From positions 1-16,033 of the forward strand of contig NZ_CP059568.1 of the NCBI RefSeq assembly GCF_014054985.1: a stretch of DNA of 16,033 nucleotides, given 5' to 3'. The notes beneath the pieces were generated by a model. That model ran no database searches and was not told where the DNA came from. It worked only from the letters and a program-made list of their open reading frames with translations. Source of the stretch: Kingella oralis. Lineage in GTDB: Bacteria; Pseudomonadota; Gammaproteobacteria; Burkholderiales; Neisseriaceae. Below are positions 8,055 to 13,816 of the stretch, one piece after another. Position 1 is the stretch's first letter. Each line of letters begins with the position of its first letter. The position numbers were made by a program, and so were the translations under genes.

Positions 8055-9872
8055 ATGAACCTTATCCGATTGCTCGCTATGCCCCGCAAAATCCAAACCC
8101 ATTGCACTTTATCTGCCCTGCTATGCACCGTTTCCCTATCGTTGCCCACAACCACCTTAGCGCAAACCCCCAACGAGCAGCTTATCCAACAACAGCAACA
8201 ACGCGATCAGTTTTGGCAACAACAACGTATGCCGCAACCTGATGGACGGATTGAGAACCCGTCCATTCCTTTACCCAACCCATCTATTTCCAATACCAAA
8301 TCAACCGCATCTGCTGATGCCAACCAAGCACAATGTTTCGCCATCCAGTCTGTTCACTTAACAGGGGTCAATGACACGGTTTCATCTGCTGACATTGCCC
8401 ATTTTCAGCCCGCTTTACGCCGCGCACTGCGCCAAGTTGGCTTTGTCGCAGGTAATTGTTGGGGCGAGCAGCACATCAATCAGTTAATGGTTACCATGCA
8501 AAATGACGTGATTGGTCGCGGCTACACCACCACCCGCATCCTCGCCGCCCCGCAGAACCTAAGCGAAGGCACATTGGTTTTAGCCGTCTTACCCGGCAAA
8601 GTGCGTTCGGTTCGTTTTGAACAAAAAGATGCGCAAGAGCACACCGAACGCATTACCGCCTTTCACAATGAATTTCCTATTCGTGCAGGCGAATTATTGA
8701 ATTTACGCAAGATTGAACAAGGTTTAGAGAATTTAAAACGTGTCCCTACTGCACAAACCGATATTCAAATTGTGCCCACCGAACAATTAGGCGAAAGCGA
8801 TATCGTCGTATCGTGGCAACAGCGCACCGTTCCTTTTCGTTTAACCCTATCGGCGGATGATTCGGGCAGCAAAAGCACAGGACGCTATCAAGGTAATGTA
8901 ACCTTTTCTGCCGATAATCCATTGGGATTAAGCGATTTATTCTATATCTCCTATGGTCGTGCATTGGGTCATGTACCCAGCCAAAAAGGAACAGATGAAC
9001 GCCGCGAGAAAGGCGCGAGCCAGAACTTCGCTTTGCATTATTCCGTCCCCTTTGGTAACTGGTTATGGTCGTTTAACCACCAAAACTACCGCTATCATCA
9101 AGCCGTAGCAGGCAATTACACCGTCTATGATTACAACGGCAAAAGCCGCAGCAGTGATTTGGGCGTATCGCGCTTACTGTACCGTGATGCCAAACGTAAA
9201 ACCCATGTGGGCTTTAAGCTCTGGCAACGAGAGAACAGCAGCTATATAGATGATGCCGAAATTGAAGTGCAACACCGTAAAACCGCAGGCTGGGCAGCAT
9301 CATTAAGCCATAAGGAATATTGGGGCAAAGCCACACTGGACGCACAAATCCACTACAAACGTGGCACAGGGATGCAAGACGCACTGCCCGCCCCCGAAGA
9401 GGTGTTTAACGAAGGTACTTCCCGTATGAAGATTTGGACGGCGGATATCGGATTGAACCTGCCTATGGGCAAACAAGGCAAATGGACGTTAGACAGCCGT
9501 TGGCACGGACAATGGAATAAAACCCCCTTAACCCCATTAGACCGCCTCGCCATTGGCGGACGCTACACCGTACGCGGATTTGATGGTGAGATGAGTCTAT
9601 CTGCCGAACGCGGTTGGTATTGGCGCAATGAACTGGCATGGCAATACCGTGCAGGACACCAAATCTATGCCGCTCTCGATGCAGGACACGTATCGGGCGC
9701 ATCCGCCCAATACCTCCTTGGACAAAGCCTGATTGGTGCTGCGATTGGCGTACGCGGACAGTTTCAGAAAGGATTAAGCTACGATGTTTTTGCTGCCAAA
9801 CCCGTCCACAAACCCAAATACTTTACCACCGCGCAAAAAGTGTATGGCTTTAATGTAAGCTGGACGTTTTAA
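8055..9872 (+). CDS. cdiB: CdiB/TpsB two-partner secretion outer-membrane transporter (FhaC/ShlB/HecB family)
   Basis: Known role: an Omp85-related beta-barrel that exports its TpsA/CdiA partner across the outer membrane after POTRA domains bind the TPS domain. Seen: 605 residues, the usual length. The signal peptide ends near TTTLA-QTP (~36), followed by a Gln-rich helix at 41-62, as in the FhaC plug helix H1. POTRA 1 is ~92-185 (C94 and C135 may pair). POTRA 2 is ~186-255. The barrel runs from ~260 to a terminal Phe at 605, with the hallmark VRGF at 506-509 (the L6 loop motif). No good ribosome-binding site precedes either ATG at 8055 or the in-frame ATG at 8079 (M9). Starting at M9 would give a more classical signal peptide. 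A stop at 8049 excludes a longer form. It is transcribed divergently from cdiA, 171 bp away, rather than in the common cdiB-cdiA order. Confidence 0.95.
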   Translation: MNLIRLLAMPRKIQTHCTLSALLCTVSLSLPTTTLAQTPNEQLIQQQQQRDQFWQQQRMPQPDGRIENPSIPLPNPSISNTKSTASADANQAQCFAIQSVHLTGVNDTVSSADIAHFQPALRRALRQVGFVAGNCWGEQHINQLMVTMQNDVIGRGYTTTRILAAPQNLSEGTLVLAVLPGKVRSVRFEQKDAQEHTERITAFHNEFPIRAGELLNLRKIEQGLENLKRVPTAQTDIQIVPTEQLGESDIVVSWQQRTVPFRLTLSADDSGSKSTGRYQGNVTFSADNPLGLSDLFYISYGRALGHVPSQKGTDERREKGASQNFALHYSVPFGNWLWSFNHQNYRYHQAVAGNYTVYDYNGKSRSSDLGVSRLLYRDAKRKTHVGFKLWQRENSSYIDDAEIEVQHRKTAGWAASLSHKEYWGKATLDAQIHYKRGTGMQDALPAPEEVFNEGTSRMKIWTADIGLNLPMGKQGKWTLDSRWHGQWNKTPLTPLDRLAIGGRYTVRGFDGEMSLSAERGWYWRNELAWQYRAGHQIYAALDAGHVSGASAQYLLGQSLIGAAIGVRGQFQKGLSYDVFAAKPVHKPKYFTTAQKVYGFNVSWTF

Positions 9873-9929
9873 ACACCCCATCAAACAGCAAATAAAAAGT
9901 AAACAATTGATGAAACAGGAAAAAAAAGC

Positions 9930-10325
9930 ATGGCAATTGTATCCGTTAGCGAAGCCGCGCGACTGGTGGGCAAAAGCCGTCGCACCATTCAACGCGACAT
10001 TGCCGCAGGCAAGTTAAGCAAATGCGACAATGGCAAGAAGCTAGACACATCAGAGCTCATACGAGTTTATGGCTCACTTTTAAACGCGCCAAATGACGCG
10101 GACAAAAATGCGCACATGACGCAGGATGTCGCCCCACATATCTCTCCTGATGTCGCAGAAATGCGCATTCGTTTAGCCGCATTGGAAGCCGAAAATGCCG
10201 CCCTCAAAGACCATTTAGGTAGCCTAAAACAAGCCATGTTGCTTTTAGAATACAAAGAGCATCAAGCTACCGAAGCGACCCAGCAGCGCAAATGGTGGCA
10301 GTTCTTTAAAAAAAGCGCGGATTAA
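9930..10325 (+). CDS. Helix-turn-helix plasmid accessory DNA-binding protein with coiled coil
   Basis: 131 residues. Residues ~4-45 (SVSEAARLVGKSRRTIQRD... then KKLDTSELIRVYG) form a MerR/excisionase-like winged helix-turn-helix. Residues ~75-105 form a coiled coil with heptad Leu/Ala (MRIRLAALEAENAALKDHL). The tail KWWQFFKK is basic and aromatic. Known: proteins of this shape occur beside rep genes on small gammaproteobacterial and Neisseriales plasmids and are annotated as plasmid replication DNA-binding protein or, doubtfully, entry exclusion protein 1. I favour a replication or copy-control accessory role (inference). AGGA lies 9 bases before the ATG. It sits 57 bp after cdiB on the same strand with no clear promoter of its own, so it may be co-transcribed with cdiB. 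It is followed directly by a strong hairpin. Confidence 0.8.
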   Translation: MAIVSVSEAARLVGKSRRTIQRDIAAGKLSKCDNGKKLDTSELIRVYGSLLNAPNDADKNAHMTQDVAPHISPDVAEMRIRLAALEAENAALKDHLGSLKQAMLLLEYKEHQATEATQQRKWWQFFKKSAD

Positions 10326-10326
10326 C

Positions 10327-10365
10327 CCATTGCCGAAACAGAATTCTATTCTGTTTCGGCAATGG
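10327..10365. repeat. Perfect 18-bp inverted repeat, 3-base loop
   Basis: Arms 10327-10344 (CCATTGCCGAAACAGAAT) and 10348-10365, loop TCT. It starts two bases after the stop of the helix-turn-helix gene. There is no T-run on either side, so it is not a textbook intrinsic terminator. It may block transcription, protect mRNA ends or act as a DNA cruciform. Confidence 0.85.
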
Positions 10366-10390
10366 TGCTTTAAGCAAAACAACTTCAGTT

Positions 10391-10480
10391 TTAACCTAGA
10401 CGCAGGATAGGCAACAGGTGCCAAAAACACCTCTAACGGTACTGTTCTGTCGGCGACCGCCTATCCTGCGTCTAGGCTAA
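10391..10480. repeat. Long inverted repeat with branched interior
   Basis: Outer arms 10391-10412 and 10459-10480 pair over 22 positions with one mismatch. The inner 18 (CCTAGACGCAGGATAGGC) are perfect. The 46-base interior can form two small hairpins: AGGTG/CACCT (10416-10420 / 10428-10432) and CGGT/ACCG (10437-10440 / 10456-10459, sharing one base with the outer arm). No coding sequence or clear target duplication flanks it. It could be a structured origin element, a small RNA or a MITE remnant. Confidence 0.8.
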
Positions 10481-10695
10481 ATATTGCGTAACAACAAGGA
10501 AACGGAATAAAACGGATGAAATTTAGGTCAAGACTTTGGTTAAAAACGGACAATAACGGACAAAACTAGACAAGAAATAGTTAAAAATGGGACAAAATTG
10601 AGTCAATATTTGACTGAAATGCGCCAATTTGAGACACGAATGCGCCATATTTTATTTAGAGACAAGTATGCGCAACCAACAAAATCACAACCTTC
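10481..10695. other. AT-rich non-coding stretch with short repeats
   Basis: No credible gene. AACGGA recurs at 10501, 10511, 10545 and 10555. AGTCAA-TAT-TTGACT (10601-10615) is a perfect small inverted repeat. Three spaced ATGCGC repeats follow and are listed separately. The stretch lies just upstream of the vapX-vapD promoter. Confidence 0.6.
10610..10674 (+). repeat. Three imperfect direct repeats ending ATGCGC(C/A)A
   Basis: Units end at ATGCGCC 10619-10625, ATGCGCC 10640-10646 and ATGCGCA 10668-10674. Each is preceded by a TTGAC / TTGAGACA / TTAGAGACA-like half. Spacings are 21 and 28 bases. They may be binding sites for the helix-turn-helix protein or VapX, or a second, degenerate iteron set. 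Confidence 0.55.
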
Positions 10696-10725
10696 TTGGG
10701 TTACCTGATAACTAAATGATATAAT
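10696..10725 (+). promoter_or_regulatory. vapX-vapD promoter
   Basis: TTGGGT (10696-10701), an 18-base spacer and a perfect TATAAT (10720-10725). The -10 lies 35 bases before the vapX-like ATG chosen at 10761. It is the best promoter in the window. Confidence 0.65.
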
Positions 10726-10760
10726 TGCAAAATTATTTATTCAAATGGGGAGAGCTGACT

Positions 10761-10955
10761 ATGCAACCAACAGTAAACACTATCCCAACAGGCTCTATCC
10801 GTACTTTCGGCGATTACGGCGTAAAGTACATTGTCGGCACACCTGCTAAACAACTTCCTGATGGCGATTGGCTCGTAAATATTGAGCTGCCTGAAAGCGG
10901 AGAACACACGCAATACAAACTTTCCCATATTGTCCAAGACCCGAAAGCTGCATAA
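10761..10955 (+). CDS. vapX: VapX-like small protein, probable antitoxin partner of VapD
   Basis: 64 residues. The ATG at 10761 was chosen because GGGGAGA (10747-10753) sits 7 bases before it. The longer frame from an ATG at 10725 would start inside the -10 box and has no ribosome-binding site. The protein has no membrane segment. Its features are a TGSIRTFGDYGVKYIVG strand-rich start, DGDWLVNIELPESGE and KLSHIVQDP. Known: a small protein of this type is encoded immediately upstream of vapD in Haemophilus-like vapXD loci (possibly the DUF5397 group, from memory). It ends in TAATG, sharing one base with the vapD start, which argues for translational coupling and a shared function. The antitoxin role is inferred from position. 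Confidence 0.7.
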   Translation: MQPTVNTIPTGSIRTFGDYGVKYIVGTPAKQLPDGDWLVNIELPESGEHTQYKLSHIVQDPKAA

Positions 10956-11233
10956 TGTACGCAATTTCTTTTGATTTGGTGGTTGCTGATACCGCTGAAA
11001 AACACCCGAAAGGCGTTTCACAAGCCTATGCGGATATTGGCGCTACTCTACGCAAATTCGGTTTTGAGCGTGTGCAGGGCAGTTTGTACACCTGCCAAGA
11101 TGAGAATATGGCTAATCTGTTTTCTGCCATCTCTGCGCTGAAACTGCTGCCGTGGTTTCCTGATTCAGTCCGTGATATTCGGGCGTTCCGCATTGAACAA
11201 TGGTCGGATTTCACAGGGTTTGTGAAGTCTTAA
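10955..11233 (+). CDS. vapD: VapD endoribonuclease toxin
   Basis: 92 residues, full family length. It begins MYAISFDLVV with Asp7, the position known as catalytic in VapD. It continues with HPKGVSQAYADIGATLRKFGF and QGSLYT, and ends SVRDIRAFRIEQWSDFTGFV, almost the textbook VapD pattern. Known: VapD is a Cas2-like ferredoxin-fold ribonuclease acting on RNA in the cytoplasm. It is carried by plasmids and islands of Neisseria, Haemophilus, Actinobacillus and Dichelobacter. Here it is the second gene of a two-gene operon with the VapX-like protein and is followed by a clear terminator. Likely role: post-segregational plasmid maintenance (inference). Confidence 0.93.
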   Translation: MYAISFDLVVADTAEKHPKGVSQAYADIGATLRKFGFERVQGSLYTCQDENMANLFSAISALKLLPWFPDSVRDIRAFRIEQWSDFTGFVKS

Positions 11234-11252
11234 TCCGCTAAATATAAGTTCT

Positions 11253-11280
11253 CCGCCTACTCTGTGAGTGGGCGGTTTTT
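11253..11280 (+). terminator. Intrinsic terminator of vapX-vapD
   Basis: CCGCCTACTC (11253-11262), loop TGT, GAGTGGGCGG (11266-11275), then TTTTTCTTTTT. A 10-bp stem with one G-T pair, 20 bases after the vapD stop. Confidence 0.9.
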
Positions 11281-11321
11281 CTTTTTCTGTTGTTCCTTTG
11301 CTGCCTTCGGCGGCAATCATA

Positions 11322-11355
11322 ACGCGCTGGGCGCGTCAAAAAGGTTTACCTTTTT
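11322..11355. repeat. Two adjacent small palindromes
   Basis: ACGCGC-TGG-GCGCGT (11322-11336) is followed at once by AAAAAGGT-TT-ACCTTTTT (11338-11355). Both are perfect. The second ends in T5 on both strands and could act as a weak bidirectional terminator between vapD and the next gene. The function of the GC palindrome is unknown. Confidence 0.6.
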
Positions 11356-11407
11356 CGCCATTAGGCTATCCTGCCATAGCTAGATAATTCTTATATATTT
11401 CATAGAC

Positions 11408-11436
11408 TTGTCTAGTCGTAGTTAGCTCGGTATAGT
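11408..11436 (+). promoter_or_regulatory. Promoter with overlapping operator-like palindrome
   Basis: TTGTCT (11408-11413), a 17-base spacer and TATAGT (11431-11436), 55 bases before the ATG at 11492. The -35 sits inside TAGACTTGTCTA (11403-11414), a perfect inverted repeat, which suggests repression, perhaps autoregulation by the gene it drives. Confidence 0.55.
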
Positions 11437-11491
11437 TGAATTTAGACACGCCTATACTCCCCCTAGCAAACCTATATGGCAAGGAAAAATA

Positions 11492-11995
11492 ATGGAAAAT
11501 CTTCCACCACCCTACCCAAGTCGCAAAAATGGCTGGATTTTGCCGTTCAAAGACAAAATTCTGATGCTCCGAAGTAAGGGCTATCCGTTTTACCAAATCG
11601 CCGAAATTCTCCAACCAGAAGCCCAAAAGCAGGGGCGTAAAGTTTCCGCCTCAATCGTAAGCTACTGGGTTACAACATGGCGACAACAGGAAAAGAAAGC
11701 CGAAGCAAAAAATCCCACCCCTACCCCACAGCTCGGGGAATACGGCTATAACCCATTTTTCGCCGACTGGTTGATTGGGGAGTGCCAAAATTTGCATAGG
11801 TTCGGCGATTTTGATGAAAACGGAGCGTACTTCATTCAGATTGATGACTTGCTGGATGCTTACCGAAAACACCCCGAAATTGAGAAAAATGGTTGGGATT
11901 ATCAGGAAATACCCACTATTTTGGAACGCTGGGCGAGCCATCGGATGGCTTGGGATGGGTTAGATTTTTTAAAAAAACACGAAAAAAACGGCTGA
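11492..11995 (+). CDS. Hypothetical protein with N-terminal helix-turn-helix
   Basis: 167 residues, family not recognised. AAGGA lies 6 bases before the ATG, with its own promoter upstream and a strong terminator 11 bases after the stop, so it is a real single-gene unit. Residues ~20-63 (KILMLRSKGYPFYQIAEIL ... VSASIVSYWVTTWR) look like a helix-turn-helix: an IAEIL first helix, then a VSASIVSYW recognition helix. A basic, Pro-rich hinge follows (~67-82). The C-terminal half is acidic and aromatic (YNPFFADWLIGECQNL, WDYQEIPTILERWASHRMAWDGL) and probably globular. It has no catalytic motif or membrane segment. It may be a copy-control, partition-like or mobilization accessory protein. I cannot decide among these. 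Confidence 0.75.
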   Translation: MENLPPPYPSRKNGWILPFKDKILMLRSKGYPFYQIAEILQPEAQKQGRKVSASIVSYWVTTWRQQEKKAEAKNPTPTPQLGEYGYNPFFADWLIGECQNLHRFGDFDENGAYFIQIDDLLDAYRKHPEIEKNGWDYQEIPTILERWASHRMAWDGLDFLKKHEKNG

Positions 11996-12006
11996 CTGAA
12001 AAACCG

Positions 12007-12050
12007 CCGCCCCGAACAAAAAGTTTGGTGTTCGGGGCGGTTTATTTTTT
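12007..12050 (+). terminator. Strong intrinsic terminator
   Basis: CCGCCCCGAACA (12007-12018), 10-base loop, TGTTCGGGGCGG (12029-12040), then TTTATTTTTT. A perfect 12-bp stem. It ends the hypothetical gene before it and insulates the origin region from upstream transcription. Confidence 0.93.
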
Positions 12051-12123
12051 AAATAGCGATTTCTGGCGCACAGAGATGGTTTAAGACGCTGTTTGTTTGG
12101 TACAAGGTGGGGTTCTAGGATGG

Positions 12124-12140
12124 ATGACATTAAATGTCAT
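12124..12140. promoter_or_regulatory. Operator-like palindrome
   Basis: ATGACAT-TAA-ATGTCAT, perfect 7-bp arms. The size fits a dimeric helix-turn-helix site. No promoter is obvious beside it. Confidence 0.4.
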
Positions 12141-12225
12141 ATACGGGCTTTCTAGGTGCCTTTACGGCGATTTACCGATTTTAGGGGAGATGCGGGATAA
12201 CAAAATGGACGGAATAAATGGATTT

Positions 12226-12249
12226 GAGAGAGAGAGAGAGAAAAAAAAA
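12226..12249 (+). repeat. (GA)8 dinucleotide tract followed by A9
   Basis: Eight GA units (12226-12241) run into nine A (12241-12249). It is a slippage-prone simple repeat in non-coding DNA. The 62-codon frame through it (12097-12285) has no ribosome-binding site that I trust. Confidence 0.8.
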
Positions 12250-12263
12250 CGCAATTGGCGTTT
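12241..12263 (-). terminator. Possible minus-strand intrinsic terminator
   Basis: Read on the minus strand: AAACGC, loop CAATT, GCGTTT, continuing as a T9 run. The stem is only 6 bp, but the T-run is ideal. It would end a transcript entering from the origin side, for example an antisense RNA. Confidence 0.4.
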
Positions 12264-12318
12264 AGAGAAAAGTAAAAATGGTTGAGCAGCACGAATTTTA
12301 CCATTGTCGTCTATGCTC

Positions 12319-12353
12319 GCCCTACTGCTTTTTGCAGACCTAAACGGTAGGGC
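12319..12353. repeat. Nested hairpin
   Basis: The outer stem GCCCTAC/GTAGGGC (12319-12325 / 12347-12353) encloses CTGC-TTTTT-GCAG (12325-12337, sharing one C with the outer stem). It could be part of a small regulatory RNA or a protein site. No T-run follows. Confidence 0.45.
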
Positions 12354-12367
12354 TAAGGTAATAGTTA

Positions 12368-12379
12368 AGGCAGCCTGAA
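12368..12379 (+). repeat. DNA uptake sequence (AGGCAGCCTGAA)
   Basis: Exact plus-strand copy in the non-coding leader of the replication region. This is the only copy outside a gene. Confidence 0.8.
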
Positions 12380-12490
12380 AAGGGATGCTCTAAAACACCC
12401 ACTCATTGGAGTTATTGAATTGAGGTTATGCTGTGAGTGAATGGGGTAGCAGAGGTTAAAAATATTTCCATCGCGGGTATGCGCATGAGT

Positions 12491-12528
12491 GCGCGTGCGT
12501 TAAAAAGATTAAGTTAAAACGCGCGCGC
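12491..12528. repeat. GC inverted repeat around an AT-rich core, candidate origin-unwinding element
   Basis: Arms GCGCGTGCGTT (12491-12501) and AACGCGCGCGC (12518-12528) pair with one G-T, enclosing a 16-base core (12502-12517) with only two G. Alternating CG may favour Z-DNA. A weak DnaA-box match, CATGGATAA (12551-12559, two mismatches), lies between this and the first iteron. The assignment as unwinding element is inference. Confidence 0.4.
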
Positions 12529-12579
12529 GTGTTACGGTTTGCGCAGGGCGCATGGATAAAGGAACGTAGATGGGCTTGT

Positions 12580-12719
12580 GTACCTGAAATGACGAGTTTG
12601 GTGTACCTGAAATGACGTGCCAAAATGCCGAAAATGTACCTGAAATGACGTGCCATGTACCTAAAATGCCGATAGTTTTGTACCTAGAATGACGATAAAT
12701 TTGCGTACCTGAAATGACG
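12580..12719 (+). repeat. oriV: oriV iteron array, six copies of GTACCTGAAATGACG
   Basis: Copies start at 12580, 12603, 12636, 12657, 12680 and 12705. Four are identical. Those at 12657 (GTACCTAAAATGCCG) and 12680 (GTACCTAGAATGACG) differ at two positions each. Spacings are 23, 33, 21, 23 and 25 bases. The 33-base gap contains a half-site, AAAATGCCG (12622-12630). All lie in the same orientation, upstream of and pointing to the initiator gene. This is the standard layout of an iteron-regulated plasmid origin, where the initiator binds repeats to open DNA and control copy number. Confidence 0.93.
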
Positions 12720-12729
12720 ATATTACAAT
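12701..12729 (+). promoter_or_regulatory. Probable rep promoter overlapping the last iteron
   Basis: TTGCGT (12701-12706), a 17-base spacer and TACAAT (12724-12729). The last iteron (12705-12719) lies inside the promoter, so initiator binding would repress its own gene. The leader that follows has CATCAACAA twice (12739-12747, 12772-12780) and GCCCCC/GGGGGC (12752-12757 / 12781-12786), which may pair in the mRNA. Confidence 0.5.
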
Positions 12730-12817
12730 GCGGTTTTTCATCAACAAAAGTGCCCCCAAGCGATGCGTGAACATCAACAAGGGGGCGTATGATTAACCTA
12801 CTGACCTAGGCAACCAC

Positions 12818-13798
12818 ATGACACATTCTAAACAAAGTGCCCAAGATATTCTAGCGGCACGCATGGCAGAGATTGCCAAAAAAAATCCCCGCAACGTACA
12901 GAGGCAGCCTGAAAACGAGCAACAGAGCAAGTTTCAGCAAAGCTCAAATAAGGCTGTTGTTCAATCCCATTTATCCCCCAAACGCCATCCCAATGCCGAT
13001 TTCTTTGTAATTGATGTATTTGATGCTTCGCTCAAAGATGATTTAGCCAGCATGGAGCATCCGATTTTTGCGCTGAAAAATGGCGATACTCGGAATAGGT
13101 TTTACGAACATAATGGAAACACAGTTACCATTATGCCAAGCTCATTTGGTTGCGCCACGATTTACGATAAAGATGTTTGGATTTACTGCATTTCTGCTTT
13201 GATAAATGCTCAAAATAACAACGAACCCATTAACCGTGTTGTGCGTTTTACGGCTTATGATTTTCTTGTTTCTACAAACCGAAATACCAGCGGGAGATAC
13301 TATCAACTGCTCCGCGAAGCATTGTTTAGGTTAGCAGGCACAAGAATTATAACCAACGTAAAAACAGGGAATTACCGATTAGAAAGCAATTTTGGGCTTT
13401 TGGATAAGGTAGATATTATTTACAAAGACGAAACAGACGAAAACAGCCCGATTATTGCGATTGAAGTAACCCTGCCTGATTGGCTGTTTCGTTCCATAGA
13501 AGCGAAACAGGTTAAAACCATATCGGCGGATTATTTCAGGCTGCGTAAACCGCTGGATAGACGCATTTATGAACTATGTGCCAAACATTGCGGAAAACAA
13601 AAAGAATGGCATATTTCTCTGGAAATACTGCATAGAAAATCGGGCAGTATGGCAACGCTGCGCCGTTTTAGGCAGGCAATTAAAGAGTTGGTAGCCAGCA
13701 ATGATTTGCCTGATTACCGACTGAGTTATGATGATAAGAGAGATGTATTGAAAGTTCAGAATCGGGATTTATCTAAATTTCTCAGTCTGAAAAACTAA
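12818..13798 (+). CDS. repA: Plasmid replication initiator protein (RPA/RepA family)
   Basis: 326 residues. Known role: binds iterons and starts plasmid replication with host DnaA and helicase. Seen: residues 1-58 are polar and probably disordered. The conserved body then begins DFFVIDVFDASLKDDLASMEHPIF (61-84), followed by YEHNGNTVTIMPSS (96-109), ATIYDKDVWIYCIS (113-126), a winged-helix-like stretch RLRKPLDRRIYELCAKHCG (241-259) and a second one near 265-300. This is the pattern of replication initiator protein A (PF10134 type). AGG lies 7 bases before the ATG. Upstream are its iterons. Downstream it converges on cdiI with 16 bases between the ends. An exact uptake sequence (12902-12913) lies in the variable N-terminal part and encodes RQPEN. 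Confidence 0.92.
   Translation: MTHSKQSAQDILAARMAEIAKKNPRNVQRQPENEQQSKFQQSSNKAVVQSHLSPKRHPNADFFVIDVFDASLKDDLASMEHPIFALKNGDTRNRFYEHNGNTVTIMPSSFGCATIYDKDVWIYCISALINAQNNNEPINRVVRFTAYDFLVSTNRNTSGRYYQLLREALFRLAGTRIITNVKTGNYRLESNFGLLDKVDIIYKDETDENSPIIAIEVTLPDWLFRSIEAKQVKTISADYFRLRKPLDRRIYELCAKHCGKQKEWHISLEILHRKSGSMATLRRFRQAIKELVASNDLPDYRLSYDDKRDVLKVQNRDLSKFLSLKN
12902..12913 (+). repeat. DNA uptake sequence (AGGCAGCCTGAA)
   Basis: Exact plus-strand copy within repA codons for residues 29-33 (RQPEN), in the non-conserved N-terminal segment where protein constraint should be low. Confidence 0.8.
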
Positions 13799-13816
13799 AA
13801 TTTAAATCTTTAAATT
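13799..13816. terminator. AT-only inverted repeat between convergent genes
   Basis: AATTTAAA-TC-TTTAAATT, perfect 8-bp arms between the repA stop and the cdiI stop. It is weak as a hairpin but well placed as a shared, possibly Rho-assisted, end for both transcripts. Confidence 0.35.

Larger units (their letters stand above)
12051..12490. other. Non-coding leader of the replication region
   Basis: I see no convincing gene in this stretch. It holds a palindrome (12124-12140), a GA repeat with an A-run, a minus-strand terminator-like hairpin, a nested hairpin (12319-12353) and an uptake sequence (12368-12379), each listed separately. Confidence 0.6.

Noticed and set aside
10391..10480. Integron attC site or insertion sequence end
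   Set aside because: No GTTRRRY/RYYYAAC core pattern, no integrase or transposase in the window, and no clear target-site duplication.
10725..10955. Longer vapX-like protein starting at 10725
   Set aside because: Its ATG overlaps the last base of the TATAAT box; GGGGAGA clearly serves the ATG at 10761.
12097..12285. 62-codon frame through the GA repeat, possibly a phase-variable peptide
   Set aside because: It has no trusted ribosome-binding site and a low-complexity tail made by the repeat, and lies in a region of regulatory structures.
12738..12790. Terminator formed by GCCCCC and GGGGGC before repA
   Set aside because: The stem is only 6 bp, the loop is 23 bases and there is no T-run; at most a leader structure of the rep mRNA.
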